Assembly: GCA_029821415.1 (NCBI GenBank)
Contig: JALGTJ010000083.1
Location: 1 to 5,339, forward strand
Length of the DNA stretch: 5,339 bases
Direction of reading: 5' to 3'
From: Candidatus Zipacnadia bacterium
Lineage (GTDB): Bacteria > Armatimonadota > Zipacnadia > Zipacnadales > Zipacnadaceae
Of this stretch, positions 1 to 5,339 are shown in pieces (position 1 is the first letter of the stretch; each line of letters starts with the position of its first letter). The position numbers and the translations under genes are program-made. The notes beneath the pieces are model-generated. The model saw nothing but the letters and a program-made list of their open reading frames with translations. It was not told the origin of the DNA and did not search any database.

Positions 1-176
1 ATCGTGAGCGTGTTCATACCATGATCGGCCATCCAGTCAACTATATCCTGCCAGTCAGCCAGTTCCATAAGATCCGGTCCCCACTTGTTTTCTATGAACA
101 GACCCCGATGGGCGAAGACTGGCTCGTGGCCGGTTACTGACGGAGATCCCGCATTCGGCTCGGTACGCTCGTTCAC
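1..176 (-). CDS. N-terminal fragment of a possible glycoside-hydrolase-like TIM-barrel protein (runs off the window)
   Basis: Only the first 58 codons are present; the gene continues past position 1. The GTG at 174-176 is chosen as start because an AAAGGAGGG Shine-Dalgarno sequence lies 8 bases upstream (185-193) and no better start is nearby. There is no signal peptide, so a cytoplasmic enzyme is likely. The first 22 residues are polar and low in pattern. Residues 24-58 carry an RGLFIENKWG segment, an acidic helix (ELADWQDIVDWMADHG) and then MNTLT. The order 'RG-strand, helix, (K/G)MN-L' resembles the first beta-alpha unit of family 20 hexosaminidase and related sugar-active barrels. That likeness is recognised by eye and is not proof. 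The gene starts 38 bases after the stop of the ceramidase-like gene and is probably in its operon. It could equally be another TIM-barrel hydrolase or an unclassified family. Confidence 0.7.
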   Translation of the reverse strand, partial: MNERTEPNAGSPSVTGHEPVFAHRGLFIENKWGPDLMELADWQDIVDWMADHGMNTLT

Positions 177-184
177 TGTCTGTT

Positions 185-193
185 CCCTCCTTT
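185..193 (-). promoter_or_regulatory. Strong Shine-Dalgarno site for the downstream partial gene
   Basis: On the minus strand this reads AAAGGAGGG, nearly a full complement of the 16S rRNA 3' end. It lies 8 bases before the GTG at 174-176. It decides the start of the partial gene and suggests that the gene is well translated in its own right, in the short gap after the ceramidase-like gene. Confidence 0.75.
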
Positions 194-214
194 GACTTGC
201 GACAGCCTGAATGG

Positions 215-1600
215 CTATTTCGTCTGCTTGGGTGCGTATGGCTCCAGTGCTGCGGCCAGATTAGCCGGAATAGAGCTGGCCGCGGTCAGCTGTGGCTCCC
301 ACAGTTGGTTCATCATTCGTATTACCTCGTCTGAGATAATCCGCCCAGCACTGGCCTCCAACTGCCGCGAGAGTATGGGCATCGCCCCGTATCCTCCCCG
401 TTGGGCCTGTTCAATTGTAGGGATGTACCCAAAGGTATCATTGGCCAGCTCGACTACCATAGTATAGGGCGCGGGTGACCAATGCTTGATGGTCAAGCCC
501 CAGTGCACGAAAATCTCGCCCGGAACAATACCTATGCCCAGTGGCCCGATGCGCATAGCCTGCACCGGCACCTGGGCAATCTGCCCATCGTAAGGCCAAA
601 CCTCAACCGACTTGATCAAGAACTTCTCGAAATCGTTGAGAGGGGATTTCTTCTTCAGCTCTTCTACTGTCTGGCGCAGGTTGTCATCCACTTCATAGTA
701 AGGTATTTCCAGAGTATGGAGCATGCTGCCAACAGTCTCGTCGTGGGCAGGTTCGGCCTTTTCAACTGCGTTCACTGCCACTGCTGCCAGTGCCCGGCCG
801 AGTTGGACTGCTTTAGGCTCCAGAGCGGTAGGTAGTTCAGTTGAGCGATGTGTACAGTGATTGATGTCCCCACAACTGCCCTGCAAGAACAACGTAACTA
901 CCTGCTCGCCGTAGAGTGCCCGGATTGCTCGCGCTAGTTCTCCGGGCCAGTCGGCTGATACGAAGTCAGCGCCACCTCCACCAATCACGTCCACATGCAA
1001 CGCGAAATTGATTAGTATGCCACGCAGGTTGCTTCCGCGGTCATAAATGCCGAGCACCACCATCTCCGGATCAATTGGGCCAGCGATGCCCGCCACTTCC
1101 CTGGGGTCACCGTCCCACCCAAACTGGTCAGTTCCATCGCGCATCCGTAGTAAGCGATTGAACGACAGTTCTGCTTCCTGGCCGGTGTTGGGTCGTAACT
1201 GCGCCTCAAACATGTTAGCGGCTGCTTCCTCCACAGCTTCTGCGATTGTGGGGGCCAAACGGGCAACATAGTCGCTATCCAGTGGCACGGCCACCGGTGC
1301 CACCTTCCGAGCTGAGATCTCGGGCCCTGTATGAGTGTGCGTGGCCGAAATCATCACCGATTCCGGTGGTATGCCTGCCTGTTCAGCAATGATGTCCTTG
1401 GCGGGCTTGACTATCTCTGCTGTCACATGCACCAGATCGCACACGACCAGCGCTACTTGCGCACCGTCGGCTTCAAACACAGCGGCCTTTGCGTACAGGT
1501 CGTCACGGACGCGATTGCCAATCCGCTCGTGGAAGTATCCTGCTAAATACGTAGGTACTGGGGGGGTAATTACTTTTTCAGCAAAGCCTGCCTTGATCAT
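215..1600 (-). CDS. Neutral/alkaline non-lysosomal ceramidase-like zinc hydrolase, catalytic domain only
   Basis: This 461-residue protein matches the N-terminal catalytic domain of the neutral/alkaline ceramidase family (PF04734), zinc enzymes that hydrolyse the N-acyl amide of sphingolipids. The N-terminus has the family pattern AGFAEKVITPP...LAGYF. Candidate zinc ligands are all present: H88 or H90 in ATHTHTGP (86-93), H202 in INFALHVDV, E362 in VPGEIFVHWG and Y392 in NDTFGYIPT. The conserved GSCGDINH turn at 241-248 matches the GDVSPN-type active-site segment. True secreted ceramidases are about 650-780 residues, with a signal peptide and a C-terminal Ig-like domain; both are absent here. 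This is therefore the short, apparently cytoplasmic bacterial subfamily, and its substrate is probably not ceramide. The ATG at 1598-1600 is the first possible start, because an in-frame TGA lies three codons upstream, and a GAGGTG ribosome binding site precedes it by 5 bases. It is followed by a probable sugar-active gene, so an N-acyl sugar or related amide substrate is possible (inference). Confidence 0.9.
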   Translation of the reverse strand: MIKAGFAEKVITPPVPTYLAGYFHERIGNRVRDDLYAKAAVFEADGAQVALVVCDLVHVTAEIVKPAKDIIAEQAGIPPESVMISATHTHTGPEISARKVAPVAVPLDSDYVARLAPTIAEAVEEAAANMFEAQLRPNTGQEAELSFNRLLRMRDGTDQFGWDGDPREVAGIAGPIDPEMVVLGIYDRGSNLRGILINFALHVDVIGGGGADFVSADWPGELARAIRALYGEQVVTLFLQGSCGDINHCTHRSTELPTALEPKAVQLGRALAAVAVNAVEKAEPAHDETVGSMLHTLEIPYYEVDDNLRQTVEELKKKSPLNDFEKFLIKSVEVWPYDGQIAQVPVQAMRIGPLGIGIVPGEIFVHWGLTIKHWSPAPYTMVVELANDTFGYIPTIEQAQRGGYGAMPILSRQLEASAGRIISDEVIRMMNQLWEPQLTAASSIPANLAAALEPYAPKQTK

Positions 1601-1761
1601 AACGACACCTCATTTTATCGATAGAATCCGTCGCAGTCACGTTTGTTGTTCGTGCTCAAGATGGCTGTTCCCTTCTTCTGTATGACTGCAGGGAGGATAA
1701 GCAGATAGCGAAGCCTAATAAGAAAAACGCAACTCTGACAACTAATCGGGGGACTTGAGTA
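1601..1761. promoter_or_regulatory. Divergent intergenic region between the ceramidase-like operon and the aldo/keto reductase
   Basis: These 161 bases separate two divergently transcribed genes and must hold at least one promoter for each. No convincing -35/-10 pair was found for either strand. Visible elements are an 8-base palindrome TATCGATA at 1616-1623, 16 bases upstream of the ceramidase-like start, and a strong but unused Shine-Dalgarno-like GGGAGGA at 1691-1697 on the plus strand. The reductase's own binding site is the weaker GGGGGA at 1748-1753, 8 bases before its ATG. The arrangement allows shared control of both genes, but no operator repeat is seen. Confidence 0.45.
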
Positions 1762-2742
1762 ATGAAACGGTACCAGTTAGGCAAAAGCGATCTCTGGCTC
1801 ACGGAAATCGGGCTGGGATGTTGGATAATGGGCAAGAGCGGTTGGACCAATGTGCGGGACGAAGAGTCCATTGATGCTATCCATACTGCCATTGAGCTGG
1901 GCATCAATTGGCTGGATACCGCTGAGGGTTACGGTGAGGGGCATTCTGAGGAGATCATCGGTCAAGCGCTGCAGGACCATAACCGTGAGGAGCTTATCAT
2001 TGCCACCAAGGTTAGTCCCCAGCACTTAAGTCGCGAAAAGCTGCCGGAGGCACTGGCTGGGAGTTTGCGACGCTTGCGCACCGACTATATTGACCTCTAT
2101 CAGGTGCACTGGCCTAACCCCTATTATGAGTATGCCAAGGATCATCCTGAAGTCCCGCTGGAAGAGACCATGGAGACGCTACTTACTGAACAGCAAAAGG
2201 GTAATATCCGGCATATCGGTGTCTCCAATTTTACTGTCGAGCAGATGTCGCGGGCATTGGCAGTAGGGCGCTTTGACTCTCTGCAACCTCCTTATAGTCT
2301 GTTCTTCCGGCATATCGAAAAGAGCATCGTTCCATTCTGCATAGAAAATGATATAGGCATAGTGGCGTATAGTCCGTTGGCCCAGGGGCTGCTTACCGGA
2401 AAATTCAATTCTGACAACCGCCCGGGGCCAGAAGATAACCGGTCGCGCAGTAAGCTCTTTCAGTCGCCTACGTTTGAGGCAGCTCTTGAGGCAGTCACGA
2501 CCGTCCGCGAAATTGGCAAGCGCTATGGCAGGACCTCTGCCCAAACGGCAATTCGTTGGGTGGTGCAGCAGCCGGGAATAACTGCTGCTATTGTGGGGGG
2601 ACGCAATCCGCAGCAGGTTAGAGAAAATGTTGGGGCAACGGGCTGGGAACTTAGCGCCGAGGATATTGAGGCCCTCAGCACCGTCGGGGACAAGGTTATG
2701 TCTACTCTTGTCGATGATGACTTGCGAATGTGGGTCAGTTGA
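1762..2742 (+). CDS. Aldo/keto reductase, AKR11/IolS-like
   Basis: This 326-residue cytoplasmic oxidoreductase is of normal full length for the NAD(P)H-dependent aldo/keto reductase superfamily (PF00248), which interconverts carbonyls and alcohols on sugars and other small molecules. The catalytic tetrad is complete: D52 and Y57 in LDTAEGYG, K83 in ATK, and H116 in DLYQVHWP. Other landmarks are GVSNF at 153-157, AYSPLAQGLLTGK at 202-214, and the cofactor-phosphate segment GGRNPQQVRENV at 279-290, with R281 and E288-N289 suggesting NADPH preference. Overall it most resembles the AKR11 group (Bacillus IolS/YhdN type); the physiological substrate cannot be read from sequence. The ATG is preceded one codon earlier by an in-frame TGA, so it is the first possible start. 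The gene is alone on its strand, divergent from the ceramidase-like operon and convergent with the permease. Confidence 0.95.
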   Translation: MKRYQLGKSDLWLTEIGLGCWIMGKSGWTNVRDEESIDAIHTAIELGINWLDTAEGYGEGHSEEIIGQALQDHNREELIIATKVSPQHLSREKLPEALAGSLRRLRTDYIDLYQVHWPNPYYEYAKDHPEVPLEETMETLLTEQQKGNIRHIGVSNFTVEQMSRALAVGRFDSLQPPYSLFFRHIEKSIVPFCIENDIGIVAYSPLAQGLLTGKFNSDNRPGPEDNRSRSKLFQSPTFEAALEAVTTVREIGKRYGRTSAQTAIRWVVQQPGITAAIVGGRNPQQVRENVGATGWELSAEDIEALSTVGDKVMSTLVDDDLRMWVS

Positions 2743-2814
2743 CCTAATACTGCCTCCTGACCTACCAATCGGTCCTATCCGCTCTGGAACTTGCTCCTGC
2801 CAAGCGACAACTGT

Positions 2815-3879
2815 TTAGTGATCTGCTGCTTGCTCGGCTTGAGCACGAGCAGCTTGAGCTACGCCTCGTATTAGCAATGTGATAATAATTAGTGTCATAA
2901 GTCCAGCTATGCCCGCTACGAGCATAATGGCCAGGACGGGCATATTAAAGAAGTTCTTGACGACGATAGAAGCAGTTGCAACGACAAGTGCTACTCCGAA
3001 CATAACCCGCAGTTGGGTGCCCTGCACATAGCGTGTCGCAAAGCTGCCAATCTGCGCGCCAATAGCTGCCCCTATAAGCATGCAGAGGGCAATCAGCAGA
3101 TCCACATTCCCCTTTAAGGCATGGGTAAATGCACCAAATGCACCGGAGACTATAATAGCGAACATACTTGTGCCTACCGCCACGTGCGTGGGACAGCCAA
3201 TCAGGTAGACCAGCGTCGGAACGCGTAGGAATCCTCCGCCAACGCCGAGGAGACCCGCCAGAATGCCGGTCAGCATGGCCGCCAAGAATATAACCCAGAA
3301 GGACATACGCTCCACGCGCAGAAGCGGACATCGGATCATCGGAGGTATTCGGCACTGGGCCAGATAATGAGCCGCATCAACCAAGACGCGGTCAGCTACG
3401 GCGGAGCGCTGGTTGGAGGGGGTCTTTTCATCATCTGTTTGTTGCTGGTGGGCGCGGGCCAGTGCTTGCTGCGAACATAGCGACTCGACTAATGTATAGA
3501 TGGCCAGGCCGCTAAGCAAGATGATATACAGAACACTAATCACCTGGTTGACGTGAGCCTCCCCGTGGGTCTTCAGCACCTCCATAATCCGGGCTCCAAT
3601 CTCCACCCCCACTATTGTTCCCGGTATCATCATAGCCGCTACCCGCACCGAGATATTGCCAAGTCGGTGATGCCAGAAGGTGGCGACGATTGCCTGCCCC
3701 ACCATCTGGGCCAGGCTGGTGCCCACCGCAATGTTCATTGGGACTCCTACTGCGTAAAGAGCGGGAGTGAGGATCCACCCCCCGCCTCCTCCCCAAAAAC
3801 CGCCACACATTCCGACGGCAAAGCCAATGCCCACCAGGTACCAAACTGCTATGTTAACTCCTGTAATGGGGAAAAACAC
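2815..3879 (-). CDS. TauE/SafE (TSUP) family membrane permease, probable sulfur-anion or organic-anion exporter
   Basis: This 354-residue integral membrane protein belongs to the TauE/SafE family (PF01925), linked to export or import of sulfite, thiosulfate, sulfoacetate and other organosulfonates. Two homologous halves are plain: residues 23-98 (GGFWGGGGGWILTPAL...GVPMNIAVGTSL...GVEIGARI) and 205-285 (GLLGVGGGFLRVPTLV...GCPTHVAVGTSM...GAQIGSF). About eight to ten hydrophobic segments can be drawn. The halves are joined by a hydrophilic loop of about 58 residues (134-191), Gln/Arg/Asp-rich and holding C135, C176 and C184. This is longer than in compact 250-residue members and typical of a long-loop subgroup. 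The start is GTG at 3877-3879; a TAA stop directly precedes it in frame and AGGAG lies 8 bases upstream, so an upstream start is excluded. It follows a small membrane-protein gene by 16 bases. The C-terminal tail is Ala/Gln-rich (AQAARAQAEQAADH). The exact substrate is unknown. Confidence 0.92.
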   Translation of the reverse strand: MFFPITGVNIAVWYLVGIGFAVGMCGGFWGGGGGWILTPALYAVGVPMNIAVGTSLAQMVGQAIVATFWHHRLGNISVRVAAMMIPGTIVGVEIGARIMEVLKTHGEAHVNQVISVLYIILLSGLAIYTLVESLCSQQALARAHQQQTDDEKTPSNQRSAVADRVLVDAAHYLAQCRIPPMIRCPLLRVERMSFWVIFLAAMLTGILAGLLGVGGGFLRVPTLVYLIGCPTHVAVGTSMFAIIVSGAFGAFTHALKGNVDLLIALCMLIGAAIGAQIGSFATRYVQGTQLRVMFGVALVVATASIVVKNFFNMPVLAIMLVAGIAGLMTLIIITLLIRGVAQAARAQAEQAADH

Positions 3880-3881
3880 TT

Positions 3882-3892
3882 AGGAGGCTCCT
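3882..3892 (-). promoter_or_regulatory. Palindromic Shine-Dalgarno region before the permease
   Basis: The minus strand reads AGGAGCCTCCT just before AA and the GTG start. The AGGAG half (3888-3892) is the ribosome binding site. The CCTCC that follows mimics the anti-Shine-Dalgarno sequence and can pair with it as a 4-base-pair stem with a GCC loop. The stop codon of the upstream microprotein (3896-3898) lies 3 bases before it, so terminating ribosomes would disrupt the stem. Translational coupling is the inference; the stem is short and could be without effect. Confidence 0.4.
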
Positions 3893-3895
3893 GTT

Positions 3896-4063
3896 TTAGC
3901 TGTGATTCAGCCGCGAGGTATCCAGACCAAGTTTGCGAGCAATCCAGCTACCCAATATACCAAAGAGTAGACCGATAACAGCTACCGCACCTATGGTCAC
4001 ACAGGCATATAATAGTCGATCAGTCTTGTACCATTGCAGGATCAGCGTTGCCAGCCAGTTCAT
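3896..4063 (-). CDS. 55-residue single-pass membrane microprotein, upstream partner of the TSUP permease
   Basis: This gene is under 60 codons and easily missed. It runs from ATG at 4061-4063 to TAA at 3896-3898. It begins MNWLATLILQWYKTDRLLYA and has one strong hydrophobic segment at about residues 19-40 (ACVTIGAVAVIGLLFGILGSW region). A basic-amphipathic tail IARKLGLDTSRLNHS follows, predicting a cytoplasmic C-terminus by the positive-inside rule. The start is firmly set: an in-frame TGA lies only ten codons upstream with no other ATG, GTG or TTG between, and a GGAAAGGG purine tract ends 8 bases before the ATG. The stop is 16 bases before the permease GTG, so the two are surely co-transcribed. 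I do not recognise a named family. A role as small subunit, assembly factor or regulator of the permease is inferred from position and membrane topology. A chance ORF is unlikely given start, ribosome binding site, hydrophobic pattern and spacing. Confidence 0.75.
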   Translation of the reverse strand: MNWLATLILQWYKTDRLLYACVTIGAVAVIGLLFGILGSWIARKLGLDTSRLNHS

Positions 4064-4233
4064 TATGGCGGCCCTTTCCGTGCGGATACGTCATATCTGT
4101 GAGGAATTCTCTGTACATACTACAAGACCTGAGGCTGCGATGCAACATCTATTCTTCTGGCCAAGGGGCATACCGGCCAACGAGGTTGACGGCAATTGCG
4201 GCTCACGAAGAAAACTGCTATGAATCAGAGGAC
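4064..4233. other. 170-base intergenic gap between the envelope protein gene and the microprotein
   Basis: No gene is supported here. The best small ORF on the minus strand, 26 codons starting at MPLGQKN, has no ribosome binding site. A TGGCC/GGCCA inverted repeat (4158-4162 with 4175-4179) has a 12-base loop and no following T run, so it is not a good terminator. Read-through from the upstream gene is therefore possible. Confidence 0.4.
4117..4145 (-). promoter_or_regulatory. Weak candidate sigma-70 promoter for the microprotein-permease pair
   Basis: On the minus strand TTGCAT (4140-4145) and TAGTAT (4117-4122) are separated by exactly 17 bases. They match the consensus hexamers at 3 and 4 of 6 positions. 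Transcription would start near 4110, giving a leader of about 47 bases before the microprotein. The match is poor and the genes may instead be read through from the gene ending at 4234. Confidence 0.2.
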
Positions 4234-5259
4234 TTACTCGCCGATCTGGATCGGTAGCTGCCAGGCGATGTGGTCGTTCACCTTCACCTGGCAGCGATAT
4301 TGGCCGGGCAAGAAAGTCTCAGCCTGACGGGGATAGATCGTTACGGCAAACCTATGTGTGCCGGAGACCAGAATTGGCTGTTGCAGCAGCAAGCGATCAC
4401 CATGAAACAACTGTACAGTGACTTGCGTATGGCTGGGGGCACCATTCACTTGTAGCAGAACAACCAACTGGGCAATATCGGCAGGGAATTTGCTTCCAGC
4501 ATTCACAAGCTCATCATCCTCGTCAAGCGCAGTGCCTACGGTAACCTCCCGCAGGCAACTGTCCACGTCACGGATGAGGACCTCCGCGTGTTTACCCGTA
4601 CGGGCGTGGGCGGTTTGGCTTGTATGTTGCTGGCTCTTCTGATCTGTCTGATAGGACAGCACGGCCTGTTGGCTGCTACTCAGTTTAGCCCATTGCTGCT
4701 GATGGCTGGTGCGGATACGCAGGCTGCCCACTAATTGGGTGATGACTTCGCCCGGGTTCAACTCCGCTGGGTCTGCGAATGTCAAGGTCAGCTCCCAGAG
4801 GTGGTTGGAGGCGGCCAGCACCCAGATTCGCGCTTGCAGGTCGGTTCCATCCTCCAGCAAAGTGCCGGCCACAGTGACCGCCGGAATACCGCAAACCTCG
4901 CTAAGGCTTGCTCTGGTCACATGAAACTGTTTGTAGGCTCGGAGGGTTTCTTCCAGGGTTGCCTGTAGGCTCGTCAGTTCCACGGGGCTAAAGGCTGGCC
5001 GCACTGTTAGCGTGATACGCGCTTCCGACTTCTCCTGGACCATGACTGCGGACACCCCTCCCTCCGGCAATGCAGTTTGGGACAATAAATGCCACGCAGC
5101 CGGGGCAGTAACTCGCACTGAGTTGGCGCCGACGGGCAGAAGCACCCAATTCGGGTCTGCCTTCTCCTCATTCGCCGGCAGTCCCCCAGCAAGCCCCAAC
5201 AGTGCAATTGTCACCAGCACGATTACTGCGTAATATTGGCGAGATTGCTCCATAGTCAT
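4234..5259 (-). CDS. Secreted or membrane-anchored protein with a DcrB/PsbP-like domain and a C-terminal beta-sandwich
   Basis: This 341-residue protein is not recognised as a named gene. Residues 9-26 form a hydrophobic signal or anchor segment (YYAVIVLVTIALLGLAGG) followed by LPA-NE, a possible signal peptidase I site; there is no lipobox cysteine. Residues about 38-183 have the layout of the PsbP/DcrB/DUF1795 fold: a 'Trp-His after Pro' strand (APAAWHLLS), alternating strands (EARITLTV), a helix (LEETLRAYKQF), a 'CGIPAVTVAG' turn, an aromatic strand (HLWELTLTF) and a closing helix ending GSLRI. A Gln/Ser/His-rich linker (about 184-222) leads to a beta-rich domain (about 224-340) ending LPGQYRCQVKVNDHIAWQLPIQIGE-like strands typical of Ig-like sandwiches. 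Fold calls are by eye. An in-frame TAG two codons upstream limits the start to ATG 5257-5259 or ATG 5251-5253; the second has an AGG at better spacing. It lies upstream of the microprotein and permease on the same strand, so a role in the same envelope process is possible. Confidence 0.85.
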   Translation of the reverse strand: MTMEQSRQYYAVIVLVTIALLGLAGGLPANEEKADPNWVLLPVGANSVRVTAPAAWHLLSQTALPEGGVSAVMVQEKSEARITLTVRPAFSPVELTSLQATLEETLRAYKQFHVTRASLSEVCGIPAVTVAGTLLEDGTDLQARIWVLAASNHLWELTLTFADPAELNPGEVITQLVGSLRIRTSHQQQWAKLSSSQQAVLSYQTDQKSQQHTSQTAHARTGKHAEVLIRDVDSCLREVTVGTALDEDDELVNAGSKFPADIAQLVVLLQVNGAPSHTQVTVQLFHGDRLLLQQPILVSGTHRFAVTIYPRQAETFLPGQYRCQVKVNDHIAWQLPIQIGE

Positions 5260-5304
5260 CGCCTATACAACCAATCGGCTATCTGAGTGCGAAGATTAAG
5301 CCAC

Positions 5305-5322
5305 ATAACGCAATTGTGTTAT
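5305..5322. promoter_or_regulatory. 18-base near-perfect palindrome, candidate operator
   Basis: The sequence ATAACGCAATTGTGTTAT is self-complementary except for one mismatched pair (positions 6 and 13). It lies 46 bases upstream of the 4234-5259 gene. On the minus strand its edge overlaps TATAAC (5318-5323), a 5-of-6 match to a -10 hexamer whose -35 would fall outside the window. That geometry suits a repressor site over a transcription start. No second copy was found in the window, and the binding protein is unknown. Confidence 0.4.
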
Positions 5323-5339
5323 ACCCAATAAGAGCATAT

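Noticed and set aside
482..835. Plus-strand 117-codon open frame opposite the ceramidase-like gene.
   Set aside because: It is antisense to a strongly supported gene with conserved active-site motifs and shows no domain-like pattern.
1560..1566. Run of seven G (seven C in the gene) near the start of the ceramidase-like gene as a possible frameshift or slippage site.
   Set aside because: The frame is intact and the protein around it (VITPPVPTYLAGYF) matches the family N-terminus.
1616..1623. TATCGATA palindrome upstream of the ceramidase-like gene as an operator.
   Set aside because: Eight bases is too short to stand out, the symmetry does not extend, and there is no second copy nearby.
2743..2814. 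The 72-base convergent gap examined for a small gene or terminator.
   Set aside because: There is no start with a ribosome binding site, no hairpin and no T run.
2831..2851. TGCTCG/CGAGCA inverted repeat near the convergent ends of the reductase and permease genes, considered as a shared terminator.
   Set aside because: It lies inside the permease coding tail, which is naturally repetitive (Ala/Gln-rich), has a 9-base loop and lacks a T run on either side.
3553..3978. Plus-strand 141-codon open frame over the permease and microprotein.
   Set aside because: It is antisense to a clear membrane protein, has no ribosome binding site, and its composition (many His, Ser, Pro) is typical of a shadow frame.
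4158..4179. TGGCC/GGCCA inverted repeat after the envelope protein gene as a terminator.
   Set aside because: The stem is only 5 base pairs with a 12-base loop and no T run follows on the minus strand.

Overview
The window is about 5.3 kb of moderate GC (slightly above 50 % by eye). It is bacterial: dense ORFs, Shine-Dalgarno sites, one GTG start supported by an in-frame stop just upstream and a second likely one. No RNA gene, mobile element, CRISPR array or phage gene was seen. The mix of a short ceramidase-like hydrolase, a possible sugar-active barrel protein, an AKR11-like aldo/keto reductase and a TauE/SafE exporter recalls uncultured environmental bacteria of the Armatimonadota, Hydrogenedentota or Planctomycetota type. 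The sequence alone does not fix the phylum, so this is a weak guess.

Left block (1-1600, minus strand). A neutral/alkaline-ceramidase-like metallohydrolase (215-1600) is followed after 38 bases by the start of a second gene (176 to beyond position 1), which has a strong ribosome binding site. The visible N-terminus of that gene resembles the first strand and helix of a glycoside-hydrolase-type TIM barrel. The two look like one operon for breakdown of an N-acylated or glycosylated substrate; that role is inferred.

Centre (1601-2742). A 161-base divergent intergenic region separates this operon from a plus-strand aldo/keto reductase (1762-2742) with an intact catalytic tetrad.

Right block (2815-5259, minus strand). 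In order of transcription it holds: a secreted or membrane-anchored protein with a DcrB/PsbP-like domain and a C-terminal beta-sandwich (4234-5259); a 170-base gap; a 55-residue single-pass membrane microprotein (3896-4063); and, 16 bases on, a TauE/SafE (TSUP) permease with an unusually long hydrophilic central loop (2815-3879). The microprotein and permease are almost certainly co-transcribed, and a small palindrome over the permease ribosome binding site suggests translational coupling. The envelope protein may belong to the same system. This microprotein/permease pair is the most interesting part of the window. The aldo/keto reductase and permease genes converge across 72 bases with no convincing terminator.
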